64,000 nucleotides of DNA from Roseobacter sp. MH60115 (GCF_015644665.1 NZ_JADOBQ010000002.1:62001-126000), one strand, 5' to 3'; positions 17,162 through 26,999 are shown, counted from the stretch's first letter. Made by a program: numbers and translations. The notes: generated from the letters alone by a model not told the origin.

Positions 17162-17815
17162 ATGTACAATAAAATTTGCGCGCCCGCCTTGGCGCTCACG
17201 CTATTTGCCGGTGCGGCGCAGGCTGCGACGGTCGGACCATTTACATTCAACGACAACGCCTTTGCGGACAATGCGTCGATCGCGACCACCCTTGCAGGCA
17301 CGCGGGGCCCGGCGGTCAATCCTGCCGGCGCAGCGGATGGTAATCTGTCGACCGCGTCCAATCTCAACGACTCTTTTGTCGAGATCTTTTTCACGGACAA
17401 CGTATTGGTCAACGGGCCCGGGTTCGACATCGTCATCTTTGTGAACAGCAACAACAACGTCATCCGGCTGTCCACCGGACCCGATACGAATTCACCGACG
17501 CGGGATACCGGTGTGTCCTTCGACTTCATTAGTGTTTCGGCAGAAGGGAACACGAGCGGCTTCGGTATCGTCGGCGGCAGAATTGACCTCAGCGATCTTG
17601 GTTTCGCCGATGGGGCGGAAGTGACCGACGGTCTCTTTCTGAGCCGCGGTGGCGTGTTCACCACAGTCTGGGACGTGGCCGCCCTGAACAGCCGCGATGT
17701 CGTCATCGATCCTGATCCAGACCCCGACCCAAATGTGGTGCCCCTGCCCGCAGGTCTGTCACTCCTCCTTGGCGCATTGGGGGTGTTGGGAGTGTTGCGC
17801 CGACGTAGTGAGTAG
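17162..17815 (+). CDS. Exported protein with VPLPA-CTERM sorting signal
   Basis: The 217-residue protein starts with a signal peptide (ICAPALALTLFAGAAQAA). It ends with VPLPAGLSLLLGALGVLGVL plus RRRSE, the tripartite motif-hydrophobic-basic VPLPA-CTERM signal of Rhodobacteraceae. Such proteins are processed by exosortase/rhombosortase-like systems and reach the cell surface or extracellular matrix. The body is a beta-rich domain of unknown function rich in Asn and Asp; an Asp-Pro repeat (PDPDPDPN) precedes the sorting signal as linker. ATG 17162 follows GAGAGGA. A strong terminator follows at 17848. The polysaccharide deacetylase gene downstream fits a role in exopolysaccharide or matrix. Confidence 0.9.
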   Translation: MYNKICAPALALTLFAGAAQAATVGPFTFNDNAFADNASIATTLAGTRGPAVNPAGAADGNLSTASNLNDSFVEIFFTDNVLVNGPGFDIVIFVNSNNNVIRLSTGPDTNSPTRDTGVSFDFISVSAEGNTSGFGIVGGRIDLSDLGFADGAEVTDGLFLSRGGVFTTVWDVAALNSRDVVIDPDPDPDPNVVPLPAGLSLLLGALGVLGVLRRRSE

Positions 17816-17847
17816 ACTGTTTCGCAATGGCTGAACCAGCCCATGGC

Positions 17848-17876
17848 AAAAGCGGTGTCACGGCACCGCTTTTGTT
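17848..17876 (+). terminator. Rho-independent terminator after the VPLPA-CTERM gene
   Basis: A perfect 10-bp stem, AAAAGCGGTG (17848-17857) and CACCGCTTTT (17864-17873), with a six-base loop and a U-rich 3' side lies 33 bases after the stop codon. Confidence 0.85.
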
Positions 17877-18343
17877 ACTGACTTGCGTTCCCGAACAGGT
17901 CCAAACCGGCTTACCTTTACCCAAAAGTGATGCAAATCGATTGGCGCTGAGATTAAGCGCATTCCGGCGCTTTCCGGAAGCCTTCCGGCAAGGTATCGGA
18001 CCGGCTTCGCACACTCCCACACCATACCGACCCGGCACTATGCCGTTCCGCATGTGACATCGGCTCGGTGCGCCACGCACCCGTTGCTGCGTCGTGCGTC
18101 TGATTGTTCTTGCCCATTTCCCCATTCCGTCACCGCCAGCCAAAGACACGTGTTGCGTGGGTTGCCTAAGGTACGATCCTGACGGATCGGAACAACACCC
18201 TGGCGACCTTTCACGACATAGCGTGACACTTCACGTTGCCAGCATTCTCCCTGCACCCGTTTTGCGGGAAACTTGGACACGGTACAGTGTGCACCCCCGC
18301 GGATAGCGCTGTTGATCCGACTATCAGAAATGGAGAGATGCAG
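17877..18343. other. Intergenic region, no gene recognised
   Basis: No open frame here has a ribosome site or protein-like composition. The stretch presumably holds the promoter of the downstream polysaccharide deacetylase gene; I see no clear motif or repeat. Confidence 0.4.
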
Positions 18344-19342
18344 ATGATCCGTCGTGTTTGTCAGTCGTGCAGGAAAACGCCGCTTGCCATGGTGATTGCA
18401 ACCCTCGCGATCACTGCGGGCGGGGTCCTGTGCGCCCAACAGACGCCGCCCGGCGATGTGGAGATGTCCGAACCGTTGCGTCGTGAAATCGCTTTGAGCT
18501 TCGACGATGCGCCGCGACCTGACGGTACGCTGCTCAGCGGTGCCGCGAGAACAGCGCGACTGATCGAGGCGCTGGATCGCGCAAAGGTAAAAGGTGCGGG
18601 CTTTTTTGTTTTGACGGGCAACATTCCGAAAACCGGCGATGGGGCAGAACGCCTCAAGGCCTATCAGAAAGCCGGTCACGTATTGGCCAATCACACGCAC
18701 ACCCATCCGTCGCTAAACAAGACGGATATCGATTTCTTCCTGTCGGACGTGGACAAGGCTGCCGAAGTGCTGTCAGGTTTTGACGATAAATCAAACCTGT
18801 TCAGGTTTCCCTATCTGCGGGAAGGGGACACGGGGGCCAAGTATGGGGCCGCCCAAGAGGGACTGGCAGACAGGGGTCTTCGAAATGCCTATGTGACCGT
18901 CGATAACTATGACTGGTATCTGCAGGCCTTGGTGGACGAAGCGGTGGCAGCCGGTCACGTGCCGGATCGCAGTGTGCTTGCCCAGACCTACGTCGAGCTA
19001 TTGGTCGATGCCGTCGAGTTTTACGATGCGCTGGCTCAGCGGACCCTCGGGAGATCCCCGCGCCATGTTCTGCTTTTGCACGAGAACGATCTGGCAGCCC
19101 TCTTTGTGGACGATCTTGTCGTGCGATTGCGGGACTTAGGATGGACCATCATCCCGATCACCGAAGCCTATGAGGATGAAATTGCCGATAGCGCCCCGGA
19201 CACGCTGTTCAACAATCAGGGCCGCGTTGCCGCCTTGGCACATGCCGCAGGTGTCGAGGCTCGGAGCCTCGTTCACGCTGCGGAAGATGAAGACTATCTC
19301 CGCCAGCTTTTCCAGGATCGGGGTCTGTTGCCAAGCGAGTAG
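18344..19342 (+). CDS. Exported polysaccharide deacetylase (NodB homology, CE4)
   Basis: The 332-residue protein has an N-terminal signal segment (PLAMVIATLAITAGGVLCAQ). It then has the CE4 motifs: motif 1 SFDDAP with the catalytic base and metal Asp at residues 54-55, motif 2 NHTHTHPSL with metal-binding His at about 117 and 121, and motif 3 FRFPYLREGD. These enzymes remove N- or O-acetyl groups from cell-wall or extracellular polysaccharides using a divalent metal. ATG 18344 was preferred to ATG 18338 because GGAG is eight bases upstream. No biosynthetic partner is adjacent. Confidence 0.92.
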   Translation: MIRRVCQSCRKTPLAMVIATLAITAGGVLCAQQTPPGDVEMSEPLRREIALSFDDAPRPDGTLLSGAARTARLIEALDRAKVKGAGFFVLTGNIPKTGDGAERLKAYQKAGHVLANHTHTHPSLNKTDIDFFLSDVDKAAEVLSGFDDKSNLFRFPYLREGDTGAKYGAAQEGLADRGLRNAYVTVDNYDWYLQALVDEAVAAGHVPDRSVLAQTYVELLVDAVEFYDALAQRTLGRSPRHVLLLHENDLAALFVDDLVVRLRDLGWTIIPITEAYEDEIADSAPDTLFNNQGRVAALAHAAGVEARSLVHAAEDEDYLRQLFQDRGLLPSE

Positions 19343-19459
19343 TTCGGGAAGCCCTGGCAAAGGGGCGCGTTCGAGGTTCATATTGCCCGACGCGCCGATC
19401 CTGTAACGGTCAGCGAATTCGATGCCTGCAATCCGGTGGCAGATTTCGCTGCAAAGCCT

Positions 19460-19654
19460 TTACGGGTCTCGGTCTTTGGCGTTCTTTTCCTTGGCAGCAC
19501 CAACGCGGTTGCCAAGGACCACACCAACCGCCAGACCGAGGGCGATACCGGTGCTTTTATCGCCAAGGGCGGCCCCCAGAACGGTTCCGAAACACAGACC
19601 GAGTGCAACGCCCAGGTCAGTATATCCGGCAATCGGGTTTTTGGGTGCGTTCAT
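19460..19654 (-). CDS. Small glycine-zipper membrane protein
   Basis: The 64-residue protein has a hydrophobic, glycine-spaced core (LGVALGLCFGTVLGAALG, then GIALGLAVGVVLGNRVGA) and a charged tail (AKEKNAKDRDP). This is typical of glycine-zipper membrane proteins that form helical hairpins. No strong ribosome site is visible upstream, and no function can be given. Composition and regular glycine spacing make it unlikely to be a chance frame. Confidence 0.55.
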   Translation of the reverse strand: MNAPKNPIAGYTDLGVALGLCFGTVLGAALGDKSTGIALGLAVGVVLGNRVGAAKEKNAKDRDP

Positions 19655-20202
19655 TGGCTTGATCTCATCTTATCTTAGGTGCGGGTCATCGTTTGATTTC
19701 TCATTGCGCTTAGCGCGGATCCAGGATGGCGGTGGGAACAATCCGCCAGCTTTCATCCTGCAGGTCTTTCGCCAGATGAATGCGCGGCTGGCGCGGTTCT
19801 TCCTCTTCCTGATGTCATGAAACGCCACGGGCGCCATCGATGTATAGATGCAAAACTGCTTCCGCATCGTCTAGACGGCGAATGGATAAGGGGCGCGGGT
19901 TTGCAATTTTTGTCTGCGGAAAGATCGGTTCGCAGAAACGCCATGAGCGGTGCCTGATCCTGCATTGATCCATATCTCCGGAACGCGGGAACATCACGTC
20001 TGTCTTGCGCGCCGGATTGGCGGAACACATAAATACAGGTGGCACATATTGATGCTGCCCTGGCGATCCTTACATTCATACTGATGCACCCTCCTGCTTG
20101 ATGCTGAACATCAGTTCGCCTGGTCGATTGCCGCCGTGGAGATAATCGCGATGAACCCAGATAATACGCGCAAATCGACGGTGAAAACCGCTGGGGCGTG
20201 GA
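19655..20202. other. Intergenic region with a possible decayed small gene
   Basis: On the minus strand one frame from about 20045 reads protein-like near its end (LDDAEAVLHLYIDGARGVS), stops at TGA 19815-19817, and stays open for about 24 more protein-like codons (IHLAKDLQDESWRIVPTAIL) to a TAA near 19738. This could be a broken small gene or chance. The right end should hold the promoter of the LytTR gene. Confidence 0.3.
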
Positions 20203-21021
20203 ATGTCATCTGATGTCGCGAACAGTCCGTTTGAGAAGGGCGCTCGCACACTACAGGGAGCGCCCGGGGGGCGGACGTTTGTTGGGCTTTGCGTCGCGGC
20301 AACAGTCTGCCTGGCGATTGTTTTCTCGTCAGCCGGTGCCTATGAAACGGAAGATCTGGACCCGCTCCACCGCCTCGCTCTTTGGATGATTGTCATGAGT
20401 CTGGTGATCGGCCAGACAATTGCGCTCCAGATCGGCTTTTCGCGGCTTTTCGGACGGGGCCGTCTTTCTCAGGTTCTGGCGGGATGCTGCACGGTGCTGG
20501 TGGCAAATACCATCGTGGCGCTGCAGCTGCATGGGTTGAAATACACGTGGGTACTGCCGAAAAATCCTGATCCGATTCCCGAGTTCGTTCTGTTTGTGGC
20601 CCCCGCCGTCATGCCGGTTGCTGGACTTGTCGTGCTCTTGTCCCTGACAGCGCAGCGATTGTTGCGCGCAGCTGAGCAGACAGAGACGTCAGGTGCATCA
20701 GAGGCCCAGGATGGTCCGCCGGCAGGCTTGGACTGGGCCAATACGACGATCCAAACGGTGAGAGCTTTCGATCACTACCTCGAGATCACATCGACAAATG
20801 GCCGCCACTTCGTCCGAGGGCGGATGAAAGATGTGGAAGAAATGCTCGACAAGGCCGCTGGCTTGCGTGTGCACCGTTCCTGGTGGGTGAACCGCGATGC
20901 AATCAGGAGCATCGAAACCAAGGGACGTGACAAAGTCGTTTGCCTTCAGGATGGCAGGCGGGTGCCCATCGCGCGGTCCCGTATCGCGGCGCTGCGGGAA
21001 ATGGGATGGGTCTCCAAGTAA
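20203..21021 (+). CDS. Membrane-bound LytTR-type transcriptional regulator
   Basis: The 272-residue protein has four predicted membrane segments in the first 155 residues. A C-terminal LytTR DNA-binding domain follows (about 170-270: IQTVRAFDHYLEITSTNGRH, GLRVHRSWWVN, GRRVPIARSRIAALREMGW). Proteins of this design sit in the inner membrane and bind direct-repeat sites. No partner kinase is encoded nearby and no target is obvious. A second membrane LytTR protein, CoxC, is encoded at 27000 but has an MHYT sensor instead. Confidence 0.88.
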   Translation: MSSDVANSPFEKGARTLQGAPGGRTFVGLCVAATVCLAIVFSSAGAYETEDLDPLHRLALWMIVMSLVIGQTIALQIGFSRLFGRGRLSQVLAGCCTVLVANTIVALQLHGLKYTWVLPKNPDPIPEFVLFVAPAVMPVAGLVVLLSLTAQRLLRAAEQTETSGASEAQDGPPAGLDWANTTIQTVRAFDHYLEITSTNGRHFVRGRMKDVEEMLDKAAGLRVHRSWWVNRDAIRSIETKGRDKVVCLQDGRRVPIARSRIAALREMGWVSK

Positions 21022-21182
21022 CCGGGTTTCTCAACAGTCTTGGGACGGCGGTCGTGAACATTTGGACACGTCTGACCGCGAGCTCTCTGCGCCTTGATGG
21101 CACACTGCGCATCGGCTCTCTGGTCTATTTTGATCAACTGACAAACCGGGCATGAGAGACGGATCTCTGCCGCCCCAAGGGC

Positions 21183-22187
21183 TTACTGCGCCGGTGGTGC
21201 CGTTTCGGAATGATACGGGCAGGCGACGTGATGATCGTTCCCGATATGCGTGACAGGCGGTATCGCCTCGGCACAGCTGGCCCGTGCGATGGGGCAACGG
21301 GTGCGAAAGACACAGCCGGAGGGCGGCGCCATCGGTGAGGGCAGTTCGCCCTCCAGAACCGGGCGGTGGCGTGCGCGCTCTGCCTCGGGTGAGGGGATCG
21401 GGACGGAGGCGATCAGCGCCTTGGTGTAAGGATGGCGCGGATTGGTGATCAGCTCCTGCGCCGCCGCGGTTTCCACGATCCGGCCCAGATACATCACCGC
21501 GATCCGGTGCGAGATATGGCGTACGACGCTCAGGTCATGGGCAATGAACAGCAGGGCCAGCCCCATCTCGCGCTGCAATTCCTGCAAGAGGTTCACGACC
21601 TGCGCCTGAACGGAGACGTCCAGCGCGCTCACGGGTTCATCGCAGACCACCAGCTCAGGCTCGGTGATCAGCGCGCGGGCGATGCCGATACGCTGGCACT
21701 GACCTCCCGAAAACTCATGCGGGTAGCGATTGATCAACGCGGGCAGCAGACCCACGCGTTCCATCATGGCGCCGACTTTTCTGCGGATCTGTTCCCGGGA
21801 GAGGTCGGGAAAGTGGGTGCGCAGCGGTTCTGCCACGATCTGACCAACCGTCATGCGCGGGTTGAGCGCGTCCAGCGGGTCCTGAAAGACCATCTGGACG
21901 TGCCGCCCATGCGCGCGCTGGCGGGCGGCGTTCATGCCGATGACATCCGTACCACGCCAAAGCACCTGGCCGTCGCTGACCGGGACGGTGCCGACAATCG
22001 CACGGGCCAGCGAGGATTTTCCCGAGCCACTTTCCCCGACCAGTCCGAGGGTTCGGCCCGGCTCCAGCCTCAGCGAGGCCTGCTTGACGGCGTGCAATTC
22101 GCGCGGCGGGCTCCAGGGCCATCCCCCTTGCTGGGCGACCTTGAAGGTGACGCTCAGGTCGCGGGTTTCCAGCAGCGGGGCGCTCAT
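21183..22187 (-). CDS. oppF: Oligopeptide ABC transporter ATPase OppF
   Basis: The 334-residue ATPase has intact Walker A (GESGSGKSS), signature (FSGGQCQRIGIARAL) and Walker B (LVVCDEPVSALD). Its C-terminal oligopeptide/dipeptide extension has the Cys cluster GCVFRTRCPIARASC, which in this family can hold an iron-sulfur cluster. ATG 22187 overlaps the oppD stop by four bases (ATGA). It is the last gene of the operon oppABCDF transcribed right to left. Confidence 0.96.
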   Translation of the reverse strand: MSAPLLETRDLSVTFKVAQQGGWPWSPPRELHAVKQASLRLEPGRTLGLVGESGSGKSSLARAIVGTVPVSDGQVLWRGTDVIGMNAARQRAHGRHVQMVFQDPLDALNPRMTVGQIVAEPLRTHFPDLSREQIRRKVGAMMERVGLLPALINRYPHEFSGGQCQRIGIARALITEPELVVCDEPVSALDVSVQAQVVNLLQELQREMGLALLFIAHDLSVVRHISHRIAVMYLGRIVETAAAQELITNPRHPYTKALIASVPIPSPEAERARHRPVLEGELPSPMAPPSGCVFRTRCPIARASCAEAIPPVTHIGNDHHVACPYHSETAPPAQ

Positions 22188-23152
22188 GCCACTGCCTCCC
22201 GCGCCGCGTGGCAGGCGCGCAGACGCCCGGCTCCAAACGCTTCCTGCACCGGCATGGTCGCCGCACAAGGCGCATGACTGGCCGGGCAGCGGGGGCTGAA
22301 GGGGCACCCCGCAGGCAGCGCCGTGAGATCGGGCGGATCGCCGGGTATGGTCTCAAGCTTGTCCTGCGGGACATCGAGACGTGGGACCGCGTTCAGCAGA
22401 CCGCGCGTGTAGGGGTGCGATGGGTCGGCGAAGACATCATCGGTGGCGCCCACCTCCATCACCCGCCCGCCGTACATCACCAGCGTCTTGACGCAGGAGC
22501 CCGCGACAATGGCCAGATCGTGGGTGATCAGGATCAGGGCTGTGCCGAAATCACGCTGGATATCGGCCATCAGTTCCATGATCTGGTTCTGGACGGTCAC
22601 ATCCAGCGCGGTGGTCGGCTCATCCGCGATCAGCAGTTTCGGACGGCAGAGCAGCGCCATGGCGGCCATGATCCGCTGCCGCATGCCGCCCGAGAATTCG
22701 TGCGGATACATCCTGAGCCGGGCACGGGCGTCCGGAATGCGTACGGCGTCGAGCATCCTGGCACTTTCCGCGAAGGCGTCGCGCTTGGACGCCCCTTTGT
22801 GCAGCATCAGCACCTCGGCCATCTGGTCACCGACGCGCAGATAGGGGTTCAGTGAGGTCATCGGATCCTGAAAGATCATCGCGATCTCATTGGCGCGGAT
22901 GTGGTTCAGTTTGGCCTCCGGCAGGTTCAGGATTTCCTGACCGTCAAAGCGGATGGACCCGCCGGCGGTGCCGTTCTTGGCGAGAAGGCCGAGAATGGAG
23001 AAGGCCAGCTGGGTCTTGCCCGACCCGCTTTCACCGACGATGGCGAGGCTTTCGCCGGGATCGAGCGAGAGGGTCATGCCGTTCACGGCTTTCACGGTTC
23101 CGTCGGGGGTGTCGAAGCTGACGGTGAGGTCGGTGACGTCGAGAAGTGCCAT
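22184..23152 (-). CDS. oppD: Oligopeptide ABC transporter ATPase OppD
   Basis: The 322-residue ATPase has Walker A GESGSGKTQ, signature FSGGMRQRIMAAMAL, Walker B LLIADEPTTALD, and the C-terminal extension GCPFSPRCPASHAPC typical of OppD/DppD. It energises uptake of peptides together with OppF. Three bases separate it from the oppC stop. Confidence 0.96.
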   Translation of the reverse strand: MALLDVTDLTVSFDTPDGTVKAVNGMTLSLDPGESLAIVGESGSGKTQLAFSILGLLAKNGTAGGSIRFDGQEILNLPEAKLNHIRANEIAMIFQDPMTSLNPYLRVGDQMAEVLMLHKGASKRDAFAESARMLDAVRIPDARARLRMYPHEFSGGMRQRIMAAMALLCRPKLLIADEPTTALDVTVQNQIMELMADIQRDFGTALILITHDLAIVAGSCVKTLVMYGGRVMEVGATDDVFADPSHPYTRGLLNAVPRLDVPQDKLETIPGDPPDLTALPAGCPFSPRCPASHAPCAATMPVQEAFGAGRLRACHAAREAVA

Positions 23153-23155
23153 GGA

Positions 23156-24073
23156 TTACCGATCCTTCGGGTCGAGTGCATCGCGCAGCCCGTCGCCGAC
23201 AAAGAAGAAGCCGAAGAGCGTGATGACGAAGAAAAAGAGGGGCCAGGTCAGCATCCAGAGCGTGCCGTTGTTCATCTCGGAGGCGCCATCGTTGATGAGC
23301 GCGCCCCAGCTTGTGAGCGGTTCCTGCACGCCAAGGCCCAGAAAGCTGATGAAGCTCTCATAGATGATCATCGAGGGCACCAGCAGCGTCGCATAGACGA
23401 TCACCACGCCCAGCAGGTTCGGGATGATGTGGCGCAGGATGATGGTGAAGGGCCGGACCCCGGTGGCGATGGCGGCTTCGATATAGGCCTTGCCCTTGAG
23501 GGTCAGCGTCTGCCCGCGGGCGATACGCGCCATGTCGAGCCAGCTGATCAGCCCGATGCCGATGAAGAGCATCAGCAGCGAGCGGCCAAAGACCACCAGC
23601 AGCAGGATCAGTACAAACATGTAAGGAATCGACATCAGTACATCGACGATCCGCATCATCACGTTGTCGATGCGCCCACCGAAATATCCCGCAATCGCCC
23701 CGTAGAGCGTGCCCACAACCACAGAGATCAGCGCGCCGACGATGCCCACCAACAAGGAAATCTGGGTGCCTTGCACGGTGCGGGCAAAGAGGTCGCGGCC
23801 AACGGGATCGGTCCCGAACCAGTGACCGCTTTCGAGCGAAGGTCGACCGGCCTCAATGATGTTGCCGAGCACGTTCCAGTCGATGTCCTCGTTGTTCCAG
23901 GGCGCGATAAACGGACCGATCAGCGCGAAGGCCGTGACCAGCATCAGTACGATCAGCCCGGCCACCGCCGCCCGGTTGCGAAAGAAGCGTGCCCGCGCAT
24001 CGGCCCAGAGCGACCGGCCCTTGATCGGGGCTGCGCCCGCCAGATCGTCGGCGACGGATTTGGTTGCGAACAT
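23156..24073 (-). CDS. oppC: Oligopeptide ABC transporter permease OppC
   Basis: The 305-residue protein has an N-terminal OppC domain with one membrane segment (GLIVLMLVTAFALIGPFIAP) and five more in the BPD permease domain. It has the family motif GTDPVGRDLFAR and the coupling helix EAAIATGVRPFTIILRHIIP. ATG 24073 lies four bases after the oppB stop, so translation is probably coupled. Confidence 0.96.
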   Translation of the reverse strand: MFATKSVADDLAGAAPIKGRSLWADARARFFRNRAAVAGLIVLMLVTAFALIGPFIAPWNNEDIDWNVLGNIIEAGRPSLESGHWFGTDPVGRDLFARTVQGTQISLLVGIVGALISVVVGTLYGAIAGYFGGRIDNVMMRIVDVLMSIPYMFVLILLLVVFGRSLLMLFIGIGLISWLDMARIARGQTLTLKGKAYIEAAIATGVRPFTIILRHIIPNLLGVVIVYATLLVPSMIIYESFISFLGLGVQEPLTSWGALINDGASEMNNGTLWMLTWPLFFFVITLFGFFFVGDGLRDALDPKDR

Positions 24074-24077
24074 GCGG

Positions 24078-25001
24078 CTAATACCTGATTTTCGGGTCGA
24101 TCCAGGCGTAGAGCACATCGACCAGAAGGTTGAAGAAGATCGTCAGCGCGCCGAGCAGGATGGTGATGCCCATCATCACGCCGTAGTCGCGGTTGAGCGC
24201 CGAGGCCACGAAGAACTGCCCGATGCCACCGGTGGAGAAATAGATGTCGATCACCACGGACCCGGTGATCATGCCGACGAAGGCGGGCCCGAGGTAGGAG
24301 ATCACCGGCAGCAGGGCAGGCTTGAGCGCGTGGCGGAAGATCACCCGGCGCATCGGCAGGCCCTTGGCGCGCGCGGTGCGGATGTAGTTCGAGGTCAGCA
24401 CTTCGAGCATGGAGGCGCGGGAGATGCGCGCAATCGAGGCCATGAAACTCGTGGAGAGCGCGATGACGGGCAGGATCACGAATTGCCATTGGCCGCCCTG
24501 CCAGCCACCACCGGGCAGCCAGCCGAGCCAGAGCGTGAAGGTCAGCACGAGGATTGGCGCCAGCACGAAGTTCGGCAGCACCTGCGCCCCGATGGAGATT
24601 CCCACCGCCAGGTAGTCCAGCCATGTATTGTGGCGCACGGCGGCGAGGATACCCAGGCTGCCGCCGACCAATACGGCGACCAGAAAGCTCCAGAATCCGT
24701 AGGTCAGCGTGACCGGAAAGCCCTGGCCGATCAGGGCGTTCACATCCTGATCGCGATAGATGAAGGAGGGGCCGAAGTCGAATTCGGTGACTACGCCGAC
24801 CACATACCGCCAGATCTGGATGTGAAACGGCTGATCGAGCCCGTATTGCGCCTGCAGGTTGGCCAGCACCGCGGGCGGGATGCCGCGTTCCGTCGCAAAG
24901 GGGCTGCCGGGGGCTGCATACATCAGGATGAACGTGCTGACGATCAGGATCAGCAGAACCGGGATCGCGACGAGCAGGCGCTTGATTATGTAAACTATCA
25001 T
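24078..25001 (-). CDS. oppB: Oligopeptide ABC transporter permease OppB
   Basis: The 307-residue permease begins with the standard OppB/DppB N-terminal helix (MIVYIIKRLLVAIPVLLILI). It has the coupling motif YIRTARAKGLPMRRVIFRHA and C-terminal segments ending in YAWIDPKIRY. It forms the channel with OppC. The gene follows oppA after 49 bases. Confidence 0.96.
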   Translation of the reverse strand: MIVYIIKRLLVAIPVLLILIVSTFILMYAAPGSPFATERGIPPAVLANLQAQYGLDQPFHIQIWRYVVGVVTEFDFGPSFIYRDQDVNALIGQGFPVTLTYGFWSFLVAVLVGGSLGILAAVRHNTWLDYLAVGISIGAQVLPNFVLAPILVLTFTLWLGWLPGGGWQGGQWQFVILPVIALSTSFMASIARISRASMLEVLTSNYIRTARAKGLPMRRVIFRHALKPALLPVISYLGPAFVGMITGSVVIDIYFSTGGIGQFFVASALNRDYGVMMGITILLGALTIFFNLLVDVLYAWIDPKIRY

Positions 25002-25050
25002 CTTTGGGATGTAGCGCCGGAGCGGATGAAGTCACCCGCTCCACTGCGCC

Positions 25051-26676
25051 TTACTCGGATGCAACGCGGTAGATGTCTTTCACGTACCAGTTGTTTTCCA
25101 CGTTCTCTGTCGGCCAGTTCTTGATGGTCGGATCCAGCACGAAGGTTTGTGTGTAGTGGTAGATCGGAAGGATCGCCATATCCTCTGCGAGGATCTGCTC
25201 AACCTGCGTATAGACCGGTTGCGGGTCGGACATGGTGACGCTCTCGGCCATCAGCCGGTCGACCTCTTCATTAATGTATTTGCCGTCATTGTTGGCGTTG
25301 TTCGAGGTCAGAAGGTCAAGGAAGGTTGAGGCCTCGTTGTAGTCCCCACACCAGGCCGAGCGGGCGATGTCGAAGTTCTGATTGCCACGAATTTCAAGAT
25401 AGGATTGCCATTCGAAGTTGTTCAGCACCGTCGTGACGCCCAGGGGTCGCCACATCTGGCTGACCACGGTCGCGATCTGCTTGTGGTTTTCGGAGGTGTT
25501 GTAGATCAGGTTGACCTCGATGGGGTTGTCCGGGCCATAGCCCGCCTCTTCCATCAGCGCCACGGCCTTTTCCATGCGCTCTTGCTGGCTCCACAGCGAA
25601 TAGTCGATCGCGGGGAGTTCAAAATCAGCCGTGGCCCAATGGGTGAAGCTGAAGGCGGGGGCCTGACCGGCTTTCAGCACCTGATCAGTGATCACCTCGC
25701 GGTTGATCATATAGCTGAGGGCGGTGCGCACGCGCGGGTCCTGCAACGCCTCATGGCCGCTTTCGGACTGATTGACGGTATAGTAGTACGAGCATAGCCG
25801 GGGCACAGAATGCGCCACATCCGGCATCTCCGCTTCAAGGCGCGGATAGCTACCCGCGGGCAGATCATCCATCATGTCGAACTCGCCCGCGTGAAATCGG
25901 GTCAGCGCCTGATTGGCGTCATTTATCACAAATCCGGTGATCTCGGTGATGATCACATCCTCGGCGCCCCAGTATTCGGGGTTCTGAACCAGCCGCACGA
26001 ATTCATTCGTGGCCATATCGTCCAGCGTATAGGCGCCGTTCGAGACGATATTGGCCGGGTTGGTCCAGGCCGCGCCATGGGCCTCGACCGTCGGCTGGTG
26101 GGTCGGCATGAAAGTATAGTGCACCGTCATCTGCGGAAAGTAGGGCAGGGGCTGGGTCAGCGTGACCTCAAGCGTCCGGTCGTCGATGGCGCGCACGCCC
26201 AGCTCTTCGGTGCTGGCTTCACCGGCAATCGCCGCCGCCGCATTGGTGATCTGGCTCAGCTCCACATACCACGCGTATTCAGAGGCCGTGGCCGGGTCCG
26301 CCGCACGGCGCCAGGCAAAGACGAAATCCTGTGCCGTCACCGGATCGCCATTGGACCAGCGCGCGTCCTCGCGCAGCTTGAAGGTCCAGGTCTGGTTGTC
26401 CTCGGAGGACCATTCCTCGGCCACGCCGGGGCGCAGGGTGCCATCGGCGTTCTGCGTCAAAAGCCCCTCGAACAGTTGGCGCGCCAGATGGCCGCCAACG
26501 GTTTCCTCGATCAGTTGCGGATCGATGGAGGGAAACTGGTCCAGCAAGCGATACTGAAAGGTCTGATCTGCGGCCAGCGGTTCTCCTGTGACCGGATGGG
26601 TGTCCGCCGCCCAGAGAGGCTGACAAAGAGCCAGTGAAACAAGTGTCGATGTAGCCAAAATTCGATGTTTGGTCAT
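25051..26676 (-). CDS. oppA: Periplasmic oligopeptide-binding protein OppA
   Basis: The 541-residue protein has a signal peptide (ATSTLVSLALCQPLWAA) and a family 5 solute-binding fold. LLDQFPSIDPQLIEETVGGH near the N-terminus and WTFKLREDARWSNGDPVTAQ are family hallmarks. It captures peptides in the periplasm for OppBCDF. It is the first gene of the operon; its promoter must lie in the region shared with coxC. Confidence 0.96.
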   Translation of the reverse strand: MTKHRILATSTLVSLALCQPLWAADTHPVTGEPLAADQTFQYRLLDQFPSIDPQLIEETVGGHLARQLFEGLLTQNADGTLRPGVAEEWSSEDNQTWTFKLREDARWSNGDPVTAQDFVFAWRRAADPATASEYAWYVELSQITNAAAAIAGEASTEELGVRAIDDRTLEVTLTQPLPYFPQMTVHYTFMPTHQPTVEAHGAAWTNPANIVSNGAYTLDDMATNEFVRLVQNPEYWGAEDVIITEITGFVINDANQALTRFHAGEFDMMDDLPAGSYPRLEAEMPDVAHSVPRLCSYYYTVNQSESGHEALQDPRVRTALSYMINREVITDQVLKAGQAPAFSFTHWATADFELPAIDYSLWSQQERMEKAVALMEEAGYGPDNPIEVNLIYNTSENHKQIATVVSQMWRPLGVTTVLNNFEWQSYLEIRGNQNFDIARSAWCGDYNEASTFLDLLTSNNANNDGKYINEEVDRLMAESVTMSDPQPVYTQVEQILAEDMAILPIYHYTQTFVLDPTIKNWPTENVENNWYVKDIYRVASE

Positions 26677-26999
26677 TTTTTATCTCCCTTATGTTTTTTG
26701 ATGTGGCATCTGACAGGCGCAACCTGTTTCGCCATATGGTTGCAAGAATTGGCGGAATAGCAGAGATTGTACACCAACAACTTTGGGTTTGGTCGAAAGA
26801 TCGGCGACAAAGTTCCGATTGAGAGCACATGAGGTGATTTGAGCGGCACTCCGGACGCTGAAATCGGCCACCATCCTGTTCGCTGATCATCTATCGTACT
26901 GACACTGGCAATGCCCGTTCAATCGGTATCAATAGCGTTGCTATTCAATCCCCTACGCCTGACTTGCGGCGCAATTGTGCAATGGGCTAGGGATACCCT
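26677..26999. promoter_or_regulatory. Divergent promoter region between oppA and coxC
   Basis: This gene-free region holds a palindrome AATAGC-gtt-GCTATT at 26931-26945. At 26969-26981 it holds GCGCAATTGTGCA, which resembles the 14-bp repeat found between coxC and coxM (28124-28157). The second may be an autoregulatory site for CoxC. No firm -35/-10 assignment was possible. Confidence 0.4.

Noticed and set aside
22901-24088. 395-codon plus-strand open frame opposite oppD and oppC
   Set aside because: The translation is His/Asp/Gln-rich low complexity, typical of the antisense of membrane-protein genes; the opp frames carry all family motifs.
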